Source: an uncultured Bacilli bacterium
GTDB taxonomy: Bacteria; Bacillota_I; Bacilli_A; RF39; UBA660
Length of the DNA: 11,366 bases
Assembly (NCBI GenBank): GCA_947628075.1
Contig: CANQYF010000033.1
Span: forward strand, 1 to 11,366
Reading direction: 5' to 3'
The translations under genes and the position numbers were made by a program. Below, in pieces: positions 5,761-11,366 of this stretch (position 1 is the first letter of the stretch; each line of letters begins with the position of its first letter). The notes beneath the pieces were generated by a model. It was not told where the DNA came from. It searched no databases and saw only the letters and a program-made list of their open reading frames with translations.

Positions 5761-7866
5761 ATGAAAAAGAAAGTTACAGTAAGAATACCAAAAGTGCTTA
5801 TTTTTATTGTGGCTTTTTTATTTGTTAGTATTATCGTTAAATTAGCTTATGTTTCCCTAAGCGAAAGTGTAGATGGCGTTAATCTACATGTTTTTGCGAG
5901 TAATAGAAATACTAAAAGTGAAGTAATATATGCTAAAAGAGGTAATATCTATGATAAAGATGGAAATCCTTTAGCTCAAACAGTTAATTCCTATAAATTA
6001 ATTGCTATTTTAAGTGAATCGCGGACAGTTAATCCAAATGATCCTCAACATGTTGTAGATAAAGATGCAACTGCTAAAATGTTAAACGAAATGATTGGAA
6101 TTCCTTATGAAACTGCTTTAAAAATTCTCCAAACAGATGGTCGTTATCAAGTGGAGTTTGGTAGTTATGGTAGTGGTATAAGTGAATCATTAAAAAATAA
6201 AATTGAAGAAAAAAATATGCCTGGAGTAATTTTTGAAAGTGGTCAAAAGCGCGCTTATAGTAAAGGGGCATTTGCATCTTATATTGTTGGCTATGCTAAA
6301 ATGAAAGAAGCTGGTAATATAGTAGGAGAATTAGGATTAGAATCTTTTTATAATGAAGAATTAAAAGGTACTGATGGTTTAAAAACTTATGAAACAGATG
6401 CTTATGGGTATACTCTTCCTAGTGCTAAAGTAGTGGAAGAGGCCGCAAAAGATGGTTATGATATTTATACAACATTAGATCAAAACATTCAATTATTTGC
6501 CGAGAATTTAACGACTGAGTTAACAGATAATTATGATATGAATTGGATGATTTTCTCTGTAATGGATGCTAAAACAGGAGCCATTGTGGCGAGTAGTACT
6601 TTTCCTAATTTTGATCCTAATGATTTAAATACTTTAACTGATTATAAAAATCCTTTAGTAAGTACCCAATATGAGCCCGGAAGTGTTATGAAAACTTTTG
6701 CCTGGGCAACTGCCATTGAATTAGGGGTTTATGATGGCACAGAAAAGTATCCATCAGGTAAAAGAGTAGTGGGAGATGCTACAATAAAAGATCATAATAA
6801 TGGTCAAGGATGGGGTTCAATACCTTTTGATACTGGGTTTACTTATTCGTCAAATGTTGCAGCAAGTTACTTAGCTGATAAAATCGAAATAAGCAATTTA
6901 ACTGATTATTATAATAAATTAGGTTTTGGCAAAAAAACCGGGATAGAACTTGCCAATGAGGGTGAAGGTATAGTTGGGCCTTTTAATAATCAAATCGAAC
7001 TTGATACGGCAGCTTTCGGTCAAGGTAAAATAACTGTAACTCCCATTCAAATGCTTCAAGCCTTAAGTGCTCTAACTAATGATGGCACCATACTAAAACC
7101 ATATATAGTTGATAAAATGGTAAATAGTGATGGCGAAGTTGTCTATGATGGTAAAAGAGAAGAAGTTGCTCAAGTTTATAGTAAGGAAACAATGGATTAT
7201 ATGCGAGCCCTTATGCATAGTGTGGTATATGATGGTACTTCTACTTATTGGCGTCCTAGTAAAACCACGATGATAGGTAAAACTGGTACGGCTCAAATTG
7301 CTAAAAATGGTAAATATTTGGATGGGGCTTATGATTATGTTAGAAGTTTTGCTGGTATTTTTCCAGAGGAAGATCCAAAATATATAGTATATATTGCTGT
7401 TGAAAAATTAAATTCTACGTCAGCTAAACCTATTGGTAATGCCTTAACAAAAGCAGTGGATGACATTGTGGCTTATTTAGGACTTGAAACTAAAGAACAA
7501 AATATAGATAGTAAAGTCATTGAATTAAATAATTATATAAGTACCGAAATAGATGTTACCGAAGCAGAATTAAAAAATAAAAAACTTAGTGTTTATAAAT
7601 TAGGAACTGGTAAATACATAATTAATCAATATCCATTAAAAAAAGCTAAGGTTTTAGAAGGAAGCAAAATTTTCTTAGTAAGCAATATGGATGATTATAT
7701 GATGGAAGATTTAACAGGTTGGAGTTTAAGTGAAGTAATGACTTATGCCAATTTATTAAATATTAATTTAACAACAACGGGTTATGGTTATGTTACTAGT
7801 CAAAGTATTCCTAAAGATACCGCTATTAATGCTGGTGATGAATTAGTTGTTAATTTGAGTAAATAA
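5761..7866 (+). CDS. pbpB: Class B penicillin-binding protein, FtsI/PBP2B type, with two PASTA domains
   Basis: This is the septal peptidoglycan transpeptidase. I place the start at ATG 5761 (701 residues), because AAGGAG (5749-5754) is directly adjacent to the upstream ATG 5755 but six bases from 5761. From 5761 the protein shows a basic tip, one TM anchor (about 10-31), and a dimerisation domain with the RGNIYDKDGNPLA motif (60-72). The transpeptidase domain has SVMK (active Ser308), SSN (363-365) and KTGTA (507-511), so all three active-site motifs are intact. Two C-terminal PASTA-like domains (about 585-642 and 645-701) follow, as in B. subtilis PBP2B and pneumococcal PBP2x. The length is as expected. 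It lies 18 nt after ftsL in the same operon. A hairpin begins 10 nt after its stop and overlaps the start of the next gene. Confidence 0.96.
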   Translation: MKKKVTVRIPKVLIFIVAFLFVSIIVKLAYVSLSESVDGVNLHVFASNRNTKSEVIYAKRGNIYDKDGNPLAQTVNSYKLIAILSESRTVNPNDPQHVVDKDATAKMLNEMIGIPYETALKILQTDGRYQVEFGSYGSGISESLKNKIEEKNMPGVIFESGQKRAYSKGAFASYIVGYAKMKEAGNIVGELGLESFYNEELKGTDGLKTYETDAYGYTLPSAKVVEEAAKDGYDIYTTLDQNIQLFAENLTTELTDNYDMNWMIFSVMDAKTGAIVASSTFPNFDPNDLNTLTDYKNPLVSTQYEPGSVMKTFAWATAIELGVYDGTEKYPSGKRVVGDATIKDHNNGQGWGSIPFDTGFTYSSNVAASYLADKIEISNLTDYYNKLGFGKKTGIELANEGEGIVGPFNNQIELDTAAFGQGKITVTPIQMLQALSALTNDGTILKPYIVDKMVNSDGEVVYDGKREEVAQVYSKETMDYMRALMHSVVYDGTSTYWRPSKTTMIGKTGTAQIAKNGKYLDGAYDYVRSFAGIFPEEDPKYIVYIAVEKLNSTSAKPIGNALTKAVDDIVAYLGLETKEQNIDSKVIELNNYISTEIDVTEAELKNKKLSVYKLGTGKYIINQYPLKKAKVLEGSKIFLVSNMDDYMMEDLTGWSLSEVMTYANLLNINLTTTGYGYVTSQSIPKDTAINAGDELVVNLSK

Positions 7867-7876
7867 ATGAATAAAT

Positions 7877-7913
7877 AAAAACATATTATTAATTGGTGGA
7901 TAATATGTTTTTT
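7877..7913 (+). promoter_or_regulatory. Hairpin enclosing SD and start codon of the second PBP gene
   Basis: Bases 7877-7889 and 7900-7912 are a perfect 13-bp inverted repeat (arms AAAAACATATTAT and ATAATATGTTTTT). The 10-nt loop (7890-7899, TAATTGGTGG) carries the SD, while the start codon ATG 7905-7907 lies within the right arm. The arm ends in a run of six T (7908-7913), so in RNA it could act as a translation-gating structure, a weak intrinsic terminator between the two PBP genes, or both. Only one G-C pair is in the stem, so its stability is modest. Confidence 0.55.
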
Positions 7914-9158
7914 AATGATATTCATATTAGAATAAGATTTGTCTTTTTAGTAGTATTAATTGTTCTTATTTTAGTAATAGGGAAAGTATTTTATATTCAA
8001 GTTATTTCTTATAATAAATTATCCCAAATTACAGAAGATTTATGGAGCCGGAAAATGACTATTAATGCACCTCGAGGTGATATAGTAGATCGTAATGGGA
8101 AAATATTAGCAACTAGTATAGTTACTACAACTATTTATGTGGTTCCTAATCAAATAAAAGAAAAAGAAAAAGTTTCCCAAGATATTGCTAATATTTTGGG
8201 CTGTGATTACGACGATGTATATAAGTATGTTTCTAAAAAAAGTAGTATGGAAATTATTCGTAAAGGAATGGATTTGCCAAGTGATGTAGCAGATAAAATA
8301 GATAAATTAGGTTATGATGGGGTTTATTTGGTAGTAGATTCTAAAAGATATTATCCTTATGGCGATGCTTTAGCGCATATTATTGGTTTTGTGGGTAGTG
8401 ATAATCAAGGATTATCAGGATTAGAGTTTACTTATGATGAATATTTAAAAGGAATAAATGGTGAATTAAAATATTACAGTGATGGTAAAGGAAATAAGCT
8501 TGAAATTCCTGATAGTTATGTAGCTCCGAATAAAGGCATGACTTTAAAACTAACCTTAGATATAGAACTAATAAAAGCTGTCGATAATGAATTAAATAAC
8601 GCAATGGATAAATATGATTCAAAGGCTGCTTTAGGTATAATAATGGATCCTAAAACTGGGGAAATATTAGCTATGGGTAGTAAACCTTCATTTGATCCGG
8701 CTAATTATCAAAATTATAGTGAAGAAATTATTAATCGTAATTTACCAATTTGGATGACTTTTGAACCAGGATCTACTTTTAAAATAATTACTTTGGCTAG
8801 TACAATAGAGGAAAAAACAGTTGATTTATTAAAAGATAGCTTTACTGATACGGGATCTATAAATGTCGATGGATCAACACTCCATTGTTGGAAACATGGT
8901 GGTCATGGAACTCAGACTTATTTAGAAGTAGTAGAAAACTCTTGTAACCCAGGGTTTGTTTCTTTAGGAAATAAGCTAGGTGTAGAAAAATTAATGAGTT
9001 ATATTAAAGACTTTGGTTTTGGTTCTAAAACAGGAATTGATTTAAATGGTGAAGGTAATGGAATATTATTTAAAGAAGAAAAGATGGGCCCAGTTGAACT
9101 TGCCACTACTGCTTTTGGTCAAGGTATTTCGGTTACACCAATTCACCTTACTGTCTAA
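7905..9158 (+). pseudogene. SpoVD-type class B penicillin-binding protein, truncated before the KTG motif
   Basis: This is a second transpeptidase, in the position of B. subtilis spoVD after pbpB. ATG 7905 with GGTGG 5 bases upstream is preferred over TTG 7893, giving 417 residues. They show an N-terminal anchor (about 9-30), APRGDIVDRNGKILA (55-69), the active-site motif STFK (Ser290) and SCN (346-348) in VVENSCNPGFVSLG, the stretch typical of SpoVD-like PBPs. The match continues colinearly through ELATTAFGQGISVTPI (398-413), then stops after HLTV. The remaining catalytic part with KTG and any PASTA domain, usually 150 residues or more, is missing and not found in the other frames. The product should not acylate normally. 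The break may be a real rearrangement or an assembly join. mraY does not follow. Confidence 0.85.
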
Positions 9159-9253
9159 TAAATGATACCTTTAGTATAACAAGAGGAATTACTAGTAAAT
9201 ATACTAAAAAGTATGATGTTTTATTTAATTATAATTGTTTTATAGAAATATAG
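9149..9253 (+). other. Junction region: possible orphan gene 3' end (unidentified)
   Basis: In a frame shifted from the broken PBP gene, the sequence stays open from the presumed junction to TAG at 9251-9253, for about 34 codons (LINDTFSITRGITSKY, then KYDVLFNYNCFIEI). It has no start of its own and is followed after 3 nt by a terminator hairpin. This looks like the last part of a gene whose front is missing, but an open run this short can occur by chance. I recognise no family. Confidence 0.25.
9170..9214. repeat. Nested inverted repeats just beyond the PBP junction
   Basis: TTTAGTATA (9170-9178) and TATACTAAA (9200-9208) are perfect 9-bp complements. Between them lies the 10-nt palindrome TTACTAGTAA (9189-9198). 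ATACT (9201-9205) also pairs with AGTAT (9210-9214). The AGTAT core thus occurs repeatedly in both orientations within 45 bp, starting about 12 bp past the last PBP codon. It could be a recombinase site, an operator or an AT-rich coincidence. Confidence 0.35.
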
Positions 9254-9256
9254 ATG

Positions 9257-9281
9257 AAATGCACAGAAATGTGTATTTTTT
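9257..9281 (+). terminator. Hairpin terminator upstream of the DUF4238 gene
   Basis: AAATGCACA (9257-9265) and TGTGTATTT (9270-9278) form a 9-bp stem with one G-U pair around a GAAA tetraloop. It is followed by further T to 9281. It shields the DUF4238 promoter from upstream reading and would terminate transcripts of the dcw operon or of the orphan 3' end before it. Confidence 0.6.
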
Positions 9282-9283
9282 CG

Positions 9284-9292
9284 TGGTATAAT
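9284..9292 (+). promoter_or_regulatory. TGn-extended -10 promoter of the DUF4238 gene
   Basis: TGGTATAAT is a perfect extended -10 element. There is no recognisable -35 at 16-18 bp, where the terminator hairpin lies. The predicted transcription start, about 9298, falls after the alternative TTG start at 9297, which supports ATG 9318 as the real start. Confidence 0.65.
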
Positions 9293-9317
9293 TTAATTGA
9301 TTGAAAGATGTGATTTT

Positions 9318-10412
9318 ATGACTAGTAAAACAGAAAAAGTATATCAACACTTTGTTCCAAAATTTTATCTAAGATTATTTTCAACAAATAGAAATAGCAT
9401 TGGTACTTATGTATTTGGTGGCGATAAATATGTTAAAAATGCTCCTTTAGATAGTGTTGGTGGAGAAAAATATTTATATGGTGAAGATGGGCAAATAGAA
9501 GATTGGTTTAGTGAGTTTGAAGGTATATGGGATAATGTATTAAAAAAAATAATTCAAACAAATTCTTTAAAAATTGATAAAGAAGATTATGTATCGTTAT
9601 TGTTTTTTATATTTTTAAGTGATGCAAGAAGTAAAAATATAGCTGATATAAATAATAAGTTTATTAATGAATTAGCAATATTAACAAATAATGTTGATCC
9701 TAAAAATAAGAAAATAAAATTTTCTGATAAAATTGTAGAATATAAGATTCCAAACTATTATCCAATTGCATCAGCTGAGGATGTTGTACCAATAATGGTA
9801 GATTTAAAATTTGTATTACTCATAAATAATACAAGTAGTCAATTTATTACTTCTGATTGTTTTGTATGTAAATATAATCAATTTCTTTTAGATAAAAATC
9901 ATATAGTTGGTTATGGATATGGGACAATTGGATTTCAATGTTTTGTTCCAATATCACCATTTCATTGTTTAATGTTATATGACCCTTCAATTTATGAATT
10001 AAAAACAAATAAAAATATTCTTGTCATAAATAATAGTAAAGAAATATACAAATTAAATAAGTTATTTTATTATAATTCAGATAAATATTTATTTTTTAAT
10101 AATAATTACGATAAAAATAGGTTAGATGTTTTATTAAAAGATAAAGATAAATTAAAAGAAGATGATAATACAGTCTTAAAAAACAATGACAATCAATATT
10201 TATTAAGGCTTCCAAATAGGTGTATTAAGAAAAATTTTAATATTAATTTCATTAAAACTAAAAAACAATCTAATAAAATAAAAATAGAAATAAATAAATC
10301 AGCTCCAATTAAACCAATAGCAGAAAGATTGAATGATGACAAATATGAAACACCAAAACATGTATTGAAAGAAATAGAGGGGAAGAAGTTTTATGTTCAA
10401 AAGAAAGGATAA
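9318..10412 (+). CDS. DUF4238 family protein (possible defence or accessory gene)
   Basis: The protein has 364 residues from ATG 9318, preceded by AAAGATGTGAT, which matches 9 of 11 positions of the consensus SD. Its N-terminus (HFVPKFYLRLFS, 11-22) is the hallmark 'HxVPxFYLRxF' of DUF4238. Further family-like stretches are GEKYLYGEDGQIEDWFSEFE (49-68), a helix with SDARSKN (101-107), FITSDCFV (176-183) and FVPISPFHCLMLYDP (209-223). After about residue 235 the protein is very Asn/Lys-rich, with a basic tail. The biochemical function of DUF4238 is not established, and members often sit in accessory or defence islands. There is no signal peptide or TM, so it is cytosolic. The gene is more A+T-rich than its upstream neighbours and has its own promoter, which fits horizontal acquisition. 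No partner gene is recognisable except the LysR gene downstream. Confidence 0.82.
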   Translation: MTSKTEKVYQHFVPKFYLRLFSTNRNSIGTYVFGGDKYVKNAPLDSVGGEKYLYGEDGQIEDWFSEFEGIWDNVLKKIIQTNSLKIDKEDYVSLLFFIFLSDARSKNIADINNKFINELAILTNNVDPKNKKIKFSDKIVEYKIPNYYPIASAEDVVPIMVDLKFVLLINNTSSQFITSDCFVCKYNQFLLDKNHIVGYGYGTIGFQCFVPISPFHCLMLYDPSIYELKTNKNILVINNSKEIYKLNKLFYYNSDKYLFFNNNYDKNRLDVLLKDKDKLKEDDNTVLKNNDNQYLLRLPNRCIKKNFNINFIKTKKQSNKIKIEINKSAPIKPIAERLNDDKYETPKHVLKEIEGKKFYVQKKG

Positions 10413-10482
10413 ATTTGTTGCTTTAACTCTAAATACAAAAAAATATTGCGTTAAAAAGCAACATACAATTTGTTACTTTTAA
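10393..10482 (+). CDS. Doubtful 29-codon ORF overlapping the end of the DUF4238 gene
   Basis: ATG 10393 opens a 29-residue frame (MFKRKDKFVALTLNTKKYC, then VKKQHTICYF) that overlaps the last codons of the DUF4238 gene. A purine-rich AGAGGGG (10376-10382) lies 10 bases upstream, a fair SD. It could be a small basic protein or the front of a decayed second operon gene. The hairpin repeat starting at 10412 uses the same bases, which argues that the constraint there may be on structure and not on protein. I do not recognise it. Confidence 0.2.
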   Translation: MFKRKDKFVALTLNTKKYCVKKQHTICYF

Positions 10483-10517
10483 AATTAAAATATTAAAAAA
10501 ATAATTGAAAAAGTAAC
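10412..10517 (+). repeat. Two-copy hairpin repeat, 55-bp period
   Basis: Unit 1 (10412-10462) and unit 2 (10467-10517) start with AATTTGTT(G/A)CTTT and end with AAAAAG(C/T)AAC, every arm position offset by exactly 55 bp. In each unit the ends pair: GTTGCTTT with AAAGCAAC, and GTTACTTT with AAAGTAAC, so the single arm difference is compensated (G-C becomes A-T). The 30-nt loops are AT-rich and poorly conserved. This is either a diverged tandem duplication or a pair of structured RNA elements. Confidence 0.45.
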
Positions 10518-10638
10518 TTTGAATAATGTATTCGTAAATTATAGGAATAATGACATTATTTTCCTAGAAAAAGAAAATAATATATTTATCTTATAATTTA
10601 TCATTTTGGAATATTAATTAAGATTTAAATATTAAATC

Positions 10639-10668
10639 AAAGAAGAATTACCTCAATTCTTCTTTTTT
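10639..10668 (+). terminator. Intrinsic terminator before the LysR gene
   Basis: AAAGAAGAATT (10639-10649) and AATTCTTCTTT (10655-10665) form a perfect 11-bp stem with a 5-nt loop (ACCTC), and the T-run goes on to 10668. It closes whatever transcript crosses the intergenic stretch, probably that of the DUF4238 gene with a 3' UTR of about 230 nt carrying the hairpin pair. Confidence 0.85.
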
Positions 10669-10669
10669 A

Positions 10670-10678
10670 TGGTATACT
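10670..10678 (+). promoter_or_regulatory. TGn-extended -10 promoter of the LysR gene
   Basis: TGGTATACT is an extended -10 that differs by one base from the one of the DUF4238 gene. It also lies right behind a terminator and has no clear -35. The start of transcription would be about 10685, giving a leader of about 30 nt that contains the SD GAGAGGGGTG (10699-10708). Confidence 0.55.
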
Positions 10679-10713
10679 ATATTTAGTTATTTACTTTTGA
10701 GAGGGGTGTTCCT

Positions 10714-11366
10714 ATGAATAATTTTAACTTAAATTTATTTAAATATTTTTATTATGTTGTTTATTATAATGGTTTTACTAATGCATCAAAAAATTTGAAT
10801 ATTGCTCAATCATCATTAAGTTATAATATAAAGCAATTAGAACTACAATTGGATAAAACATTGATTATTAGGGATAATAAGAATTTTGAATTAACTGAAG
10901 ATGGTTATAATTTATATGAAAATCTAAAATCTGCTTTTAGTATTTTGAATCAAAATTTGGAACAATTTGATAATCAAAATACTGTAGAATTAACTATTGG
11001 AGTTAGACATTATTTATCAGATTTTATTTTTAAAGATTCGATAATTGAATTTATTAATACATATCCTAATATCCATATTAATATAAAACTATATTCTAAA
11101 TTGGATGTTAAAAAATTTGAAGAAGAATATGATGTGCTAATTGATTATGAAGATTATACTAATTTAATTAATACTAATAATAAAGATTTATTATGTATTT
11201 TAAATAATACTTTTGTTTCAGGAAAAGATCTATCCAAAAATTATGAATCAATTCAATCAATTAAAGAACTAGGAAATACAAAATTAATATCAATGTGTCC
11301 AAATAAAAGAAATGGTAAATTTCAAAAAATGTGTTTTGAAAATGGTATTTTATTTGAAAATATTAT
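10714..11366 (+). CDS. LysR-type transcriptional regulator, N-terminal part (runs off the window)
   Basis: The frame is open from ATG 10714 (SD GAGAGGGGTG six bases upstream) to the window end, 217 residues, so about 70% of a typical 290-300-residue regulator. Residues 4-63 are a LysR winged helix-turn-helix: NLNLFKYFYYVVYYNGFTNA, then ASKNLNIAQSSLSYNIKQLE and the wing LIIRDNKNFELTEDG. A linker helix (65-87) follows, then the start of the substrate-binding domain (VELTIGVRHYLSDF, 91-104; DVLIDYEDY, 140-148). It is presumably a DNA-binding regulator responding to a small ligand, whose target would be sought among genes beyond the window or divergently encoded. It is very rich in Asn, Lys and Ile codons ending in A/T, like the DUF4238 gene. 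Confidence 0.93.
   Translation, partial: MNNFNLNLFKYFYYVVYYNGFTNASKNLNIAQSSLSYNIKQLELQLDKTLIIRDNKNFELTEDGYNLYENLKSAFSILNQNLEQFDNQNTVELTIGVRHYLSDFIFKDSIIEFINTYPNIHINIKLYSKLDVKKFEEEYDVLIDYEDYTNLINTNNKDLLCILNNTFVSGKDLSKNYESIQSIKELGNTKLISMCPNKRNGKFQKMCFENGILFENI

Larger units (their letters stand above)
10413..10713. other. 301-bp intergenic stretch between the DUF4238 and LysR genes
   Basis: Very A+T-rich and without a convincing gene. From left to right it holds the doubtful small ORF and two-copy hairpin repeat, a small palindrome GAATAATGTATTC (10521-10533), and the imperfect inverted repeat TAGGAATAATG / CATTATTTTCCTA (10542-10566). An intrinsic terminator (10639-10668), a TGn-extended -10 (10670-10678) and the SD of the LysR gene follow. 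I see no tRNA, CRISPR array or transposon end. Confidence 0.5.

Noticed and set aside
6074..7296. Minus-strand ORFs of 67 codons opposite pbpB, and one of 64 codons at 8428-8622 opposite the second PBP gene
   Set aside because: Antisense shadows of well-supported transpeptidase genes. The translations look like reverse-frame artefacts.
9156..9260. Simple frameshift restoring the C-terminal half of the second PBP in another frame
   Set aside because: None of the three forward frames after 9158 shows PBP-like sequence or a KTG motif. The homology simply stops.
9297..9317. TTG at 9297 as the start of the DUF4238 gene
   Set aside because: It lies only 4 bp after the -10 box, at or before the predicted transcription start, has no SD, and adds seven residues without family similarity. 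ATG 9318 has a good SD.
10413..10638. CRISPR array or transposon end in the repeat-bearing intergenic stretch
   Set aside because: Only two diverged units with unconserved internal parts are present. There are no spacers between identical repeats, no terminal repeats flanking a transposase, and no target duplication.
1..11366. Possible reassignment of TGA to Trp, because no gene here ends in TGA
   Set aside because: Trp is encoded by TGG in every gene checked (mraZ, the deacetylase, both PBPs), and full-length families are obtained with the standard code. Avoidance of TGA stops is expected in AT-rich DNA and the sample is small.

Overview
The window comes from a low-G+C Gram-positive bacterium (Bacillota; by eye roughly a quarter to 30% G+C). 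The evidence is strongly AT-biased codons, purine-rich Shine-Dalgarno sites (AAGGAG, GGTGA), sigma-A type promoters, and a gene order of yceD-rpmF followed by mraZ-rsmH-ftsL-pbpB-spoVD, as in Bacilli. Trp is read from TGG and the standard bacterial code fits. The small conserved membrane proteins and the RsiV-like/NodB deacetylase suggest a gut Erysipelotrichia- or RF39-like lineage, but that placement is inference.

Region 1 (1-3270) is a loose set of short transcription units. It holds the 3' end of an Rpn-type nuclease gene and, convergent to it, a small operon of a zinc dCMP deaminase (comEB-like) and a lipoprotein. Divergent from that operon is a membrane-anchored polysaccharide deacetylase. 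Two small membrane-protein genes follow on the minus strand. Region 2 (3272-3970) is the yceD-rpmF pair, closed by a clear intrinsic terminator.

Region 3 (4023-9158) is the start of the division and cell wall (dcw) cluster. A sigma-A promoter is followed by four TGG-containing boxes at an exact 10-bp period (predicted MraZ sites). Then come mraZ, rsmH, ftsL, a complete FtsI/PBP2B-type transpeptidase with two PASTA domains, and a second class B PBP of the SpoVD type. This second PBP is cut off just before its third active-site motif (KTG). mraY and the rest of the cluster do not follow. A 13-bp perfect inverted repeat surrounds the SD and start codon of this last gene.

Region 4 (9159-11366) appears to be foreign or rearranged DNA joined to the broken PBP gene. 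It holds a cluster of inverted repeats, a possible orphan gene 3' end with its own terminator, a DUF4238-family gene with a TGn-extended -10 promoter, about 300 bp with a two-copy hairpin repeat and a terminator, and the first two thirds of a LysR-type regulator that runs off the window. The junction at about 9149-9158 is the most interesting point. It could be a real insertion or deletion, a skin-like intervening element, or an assembly join, and the window alone cannot decide between them.
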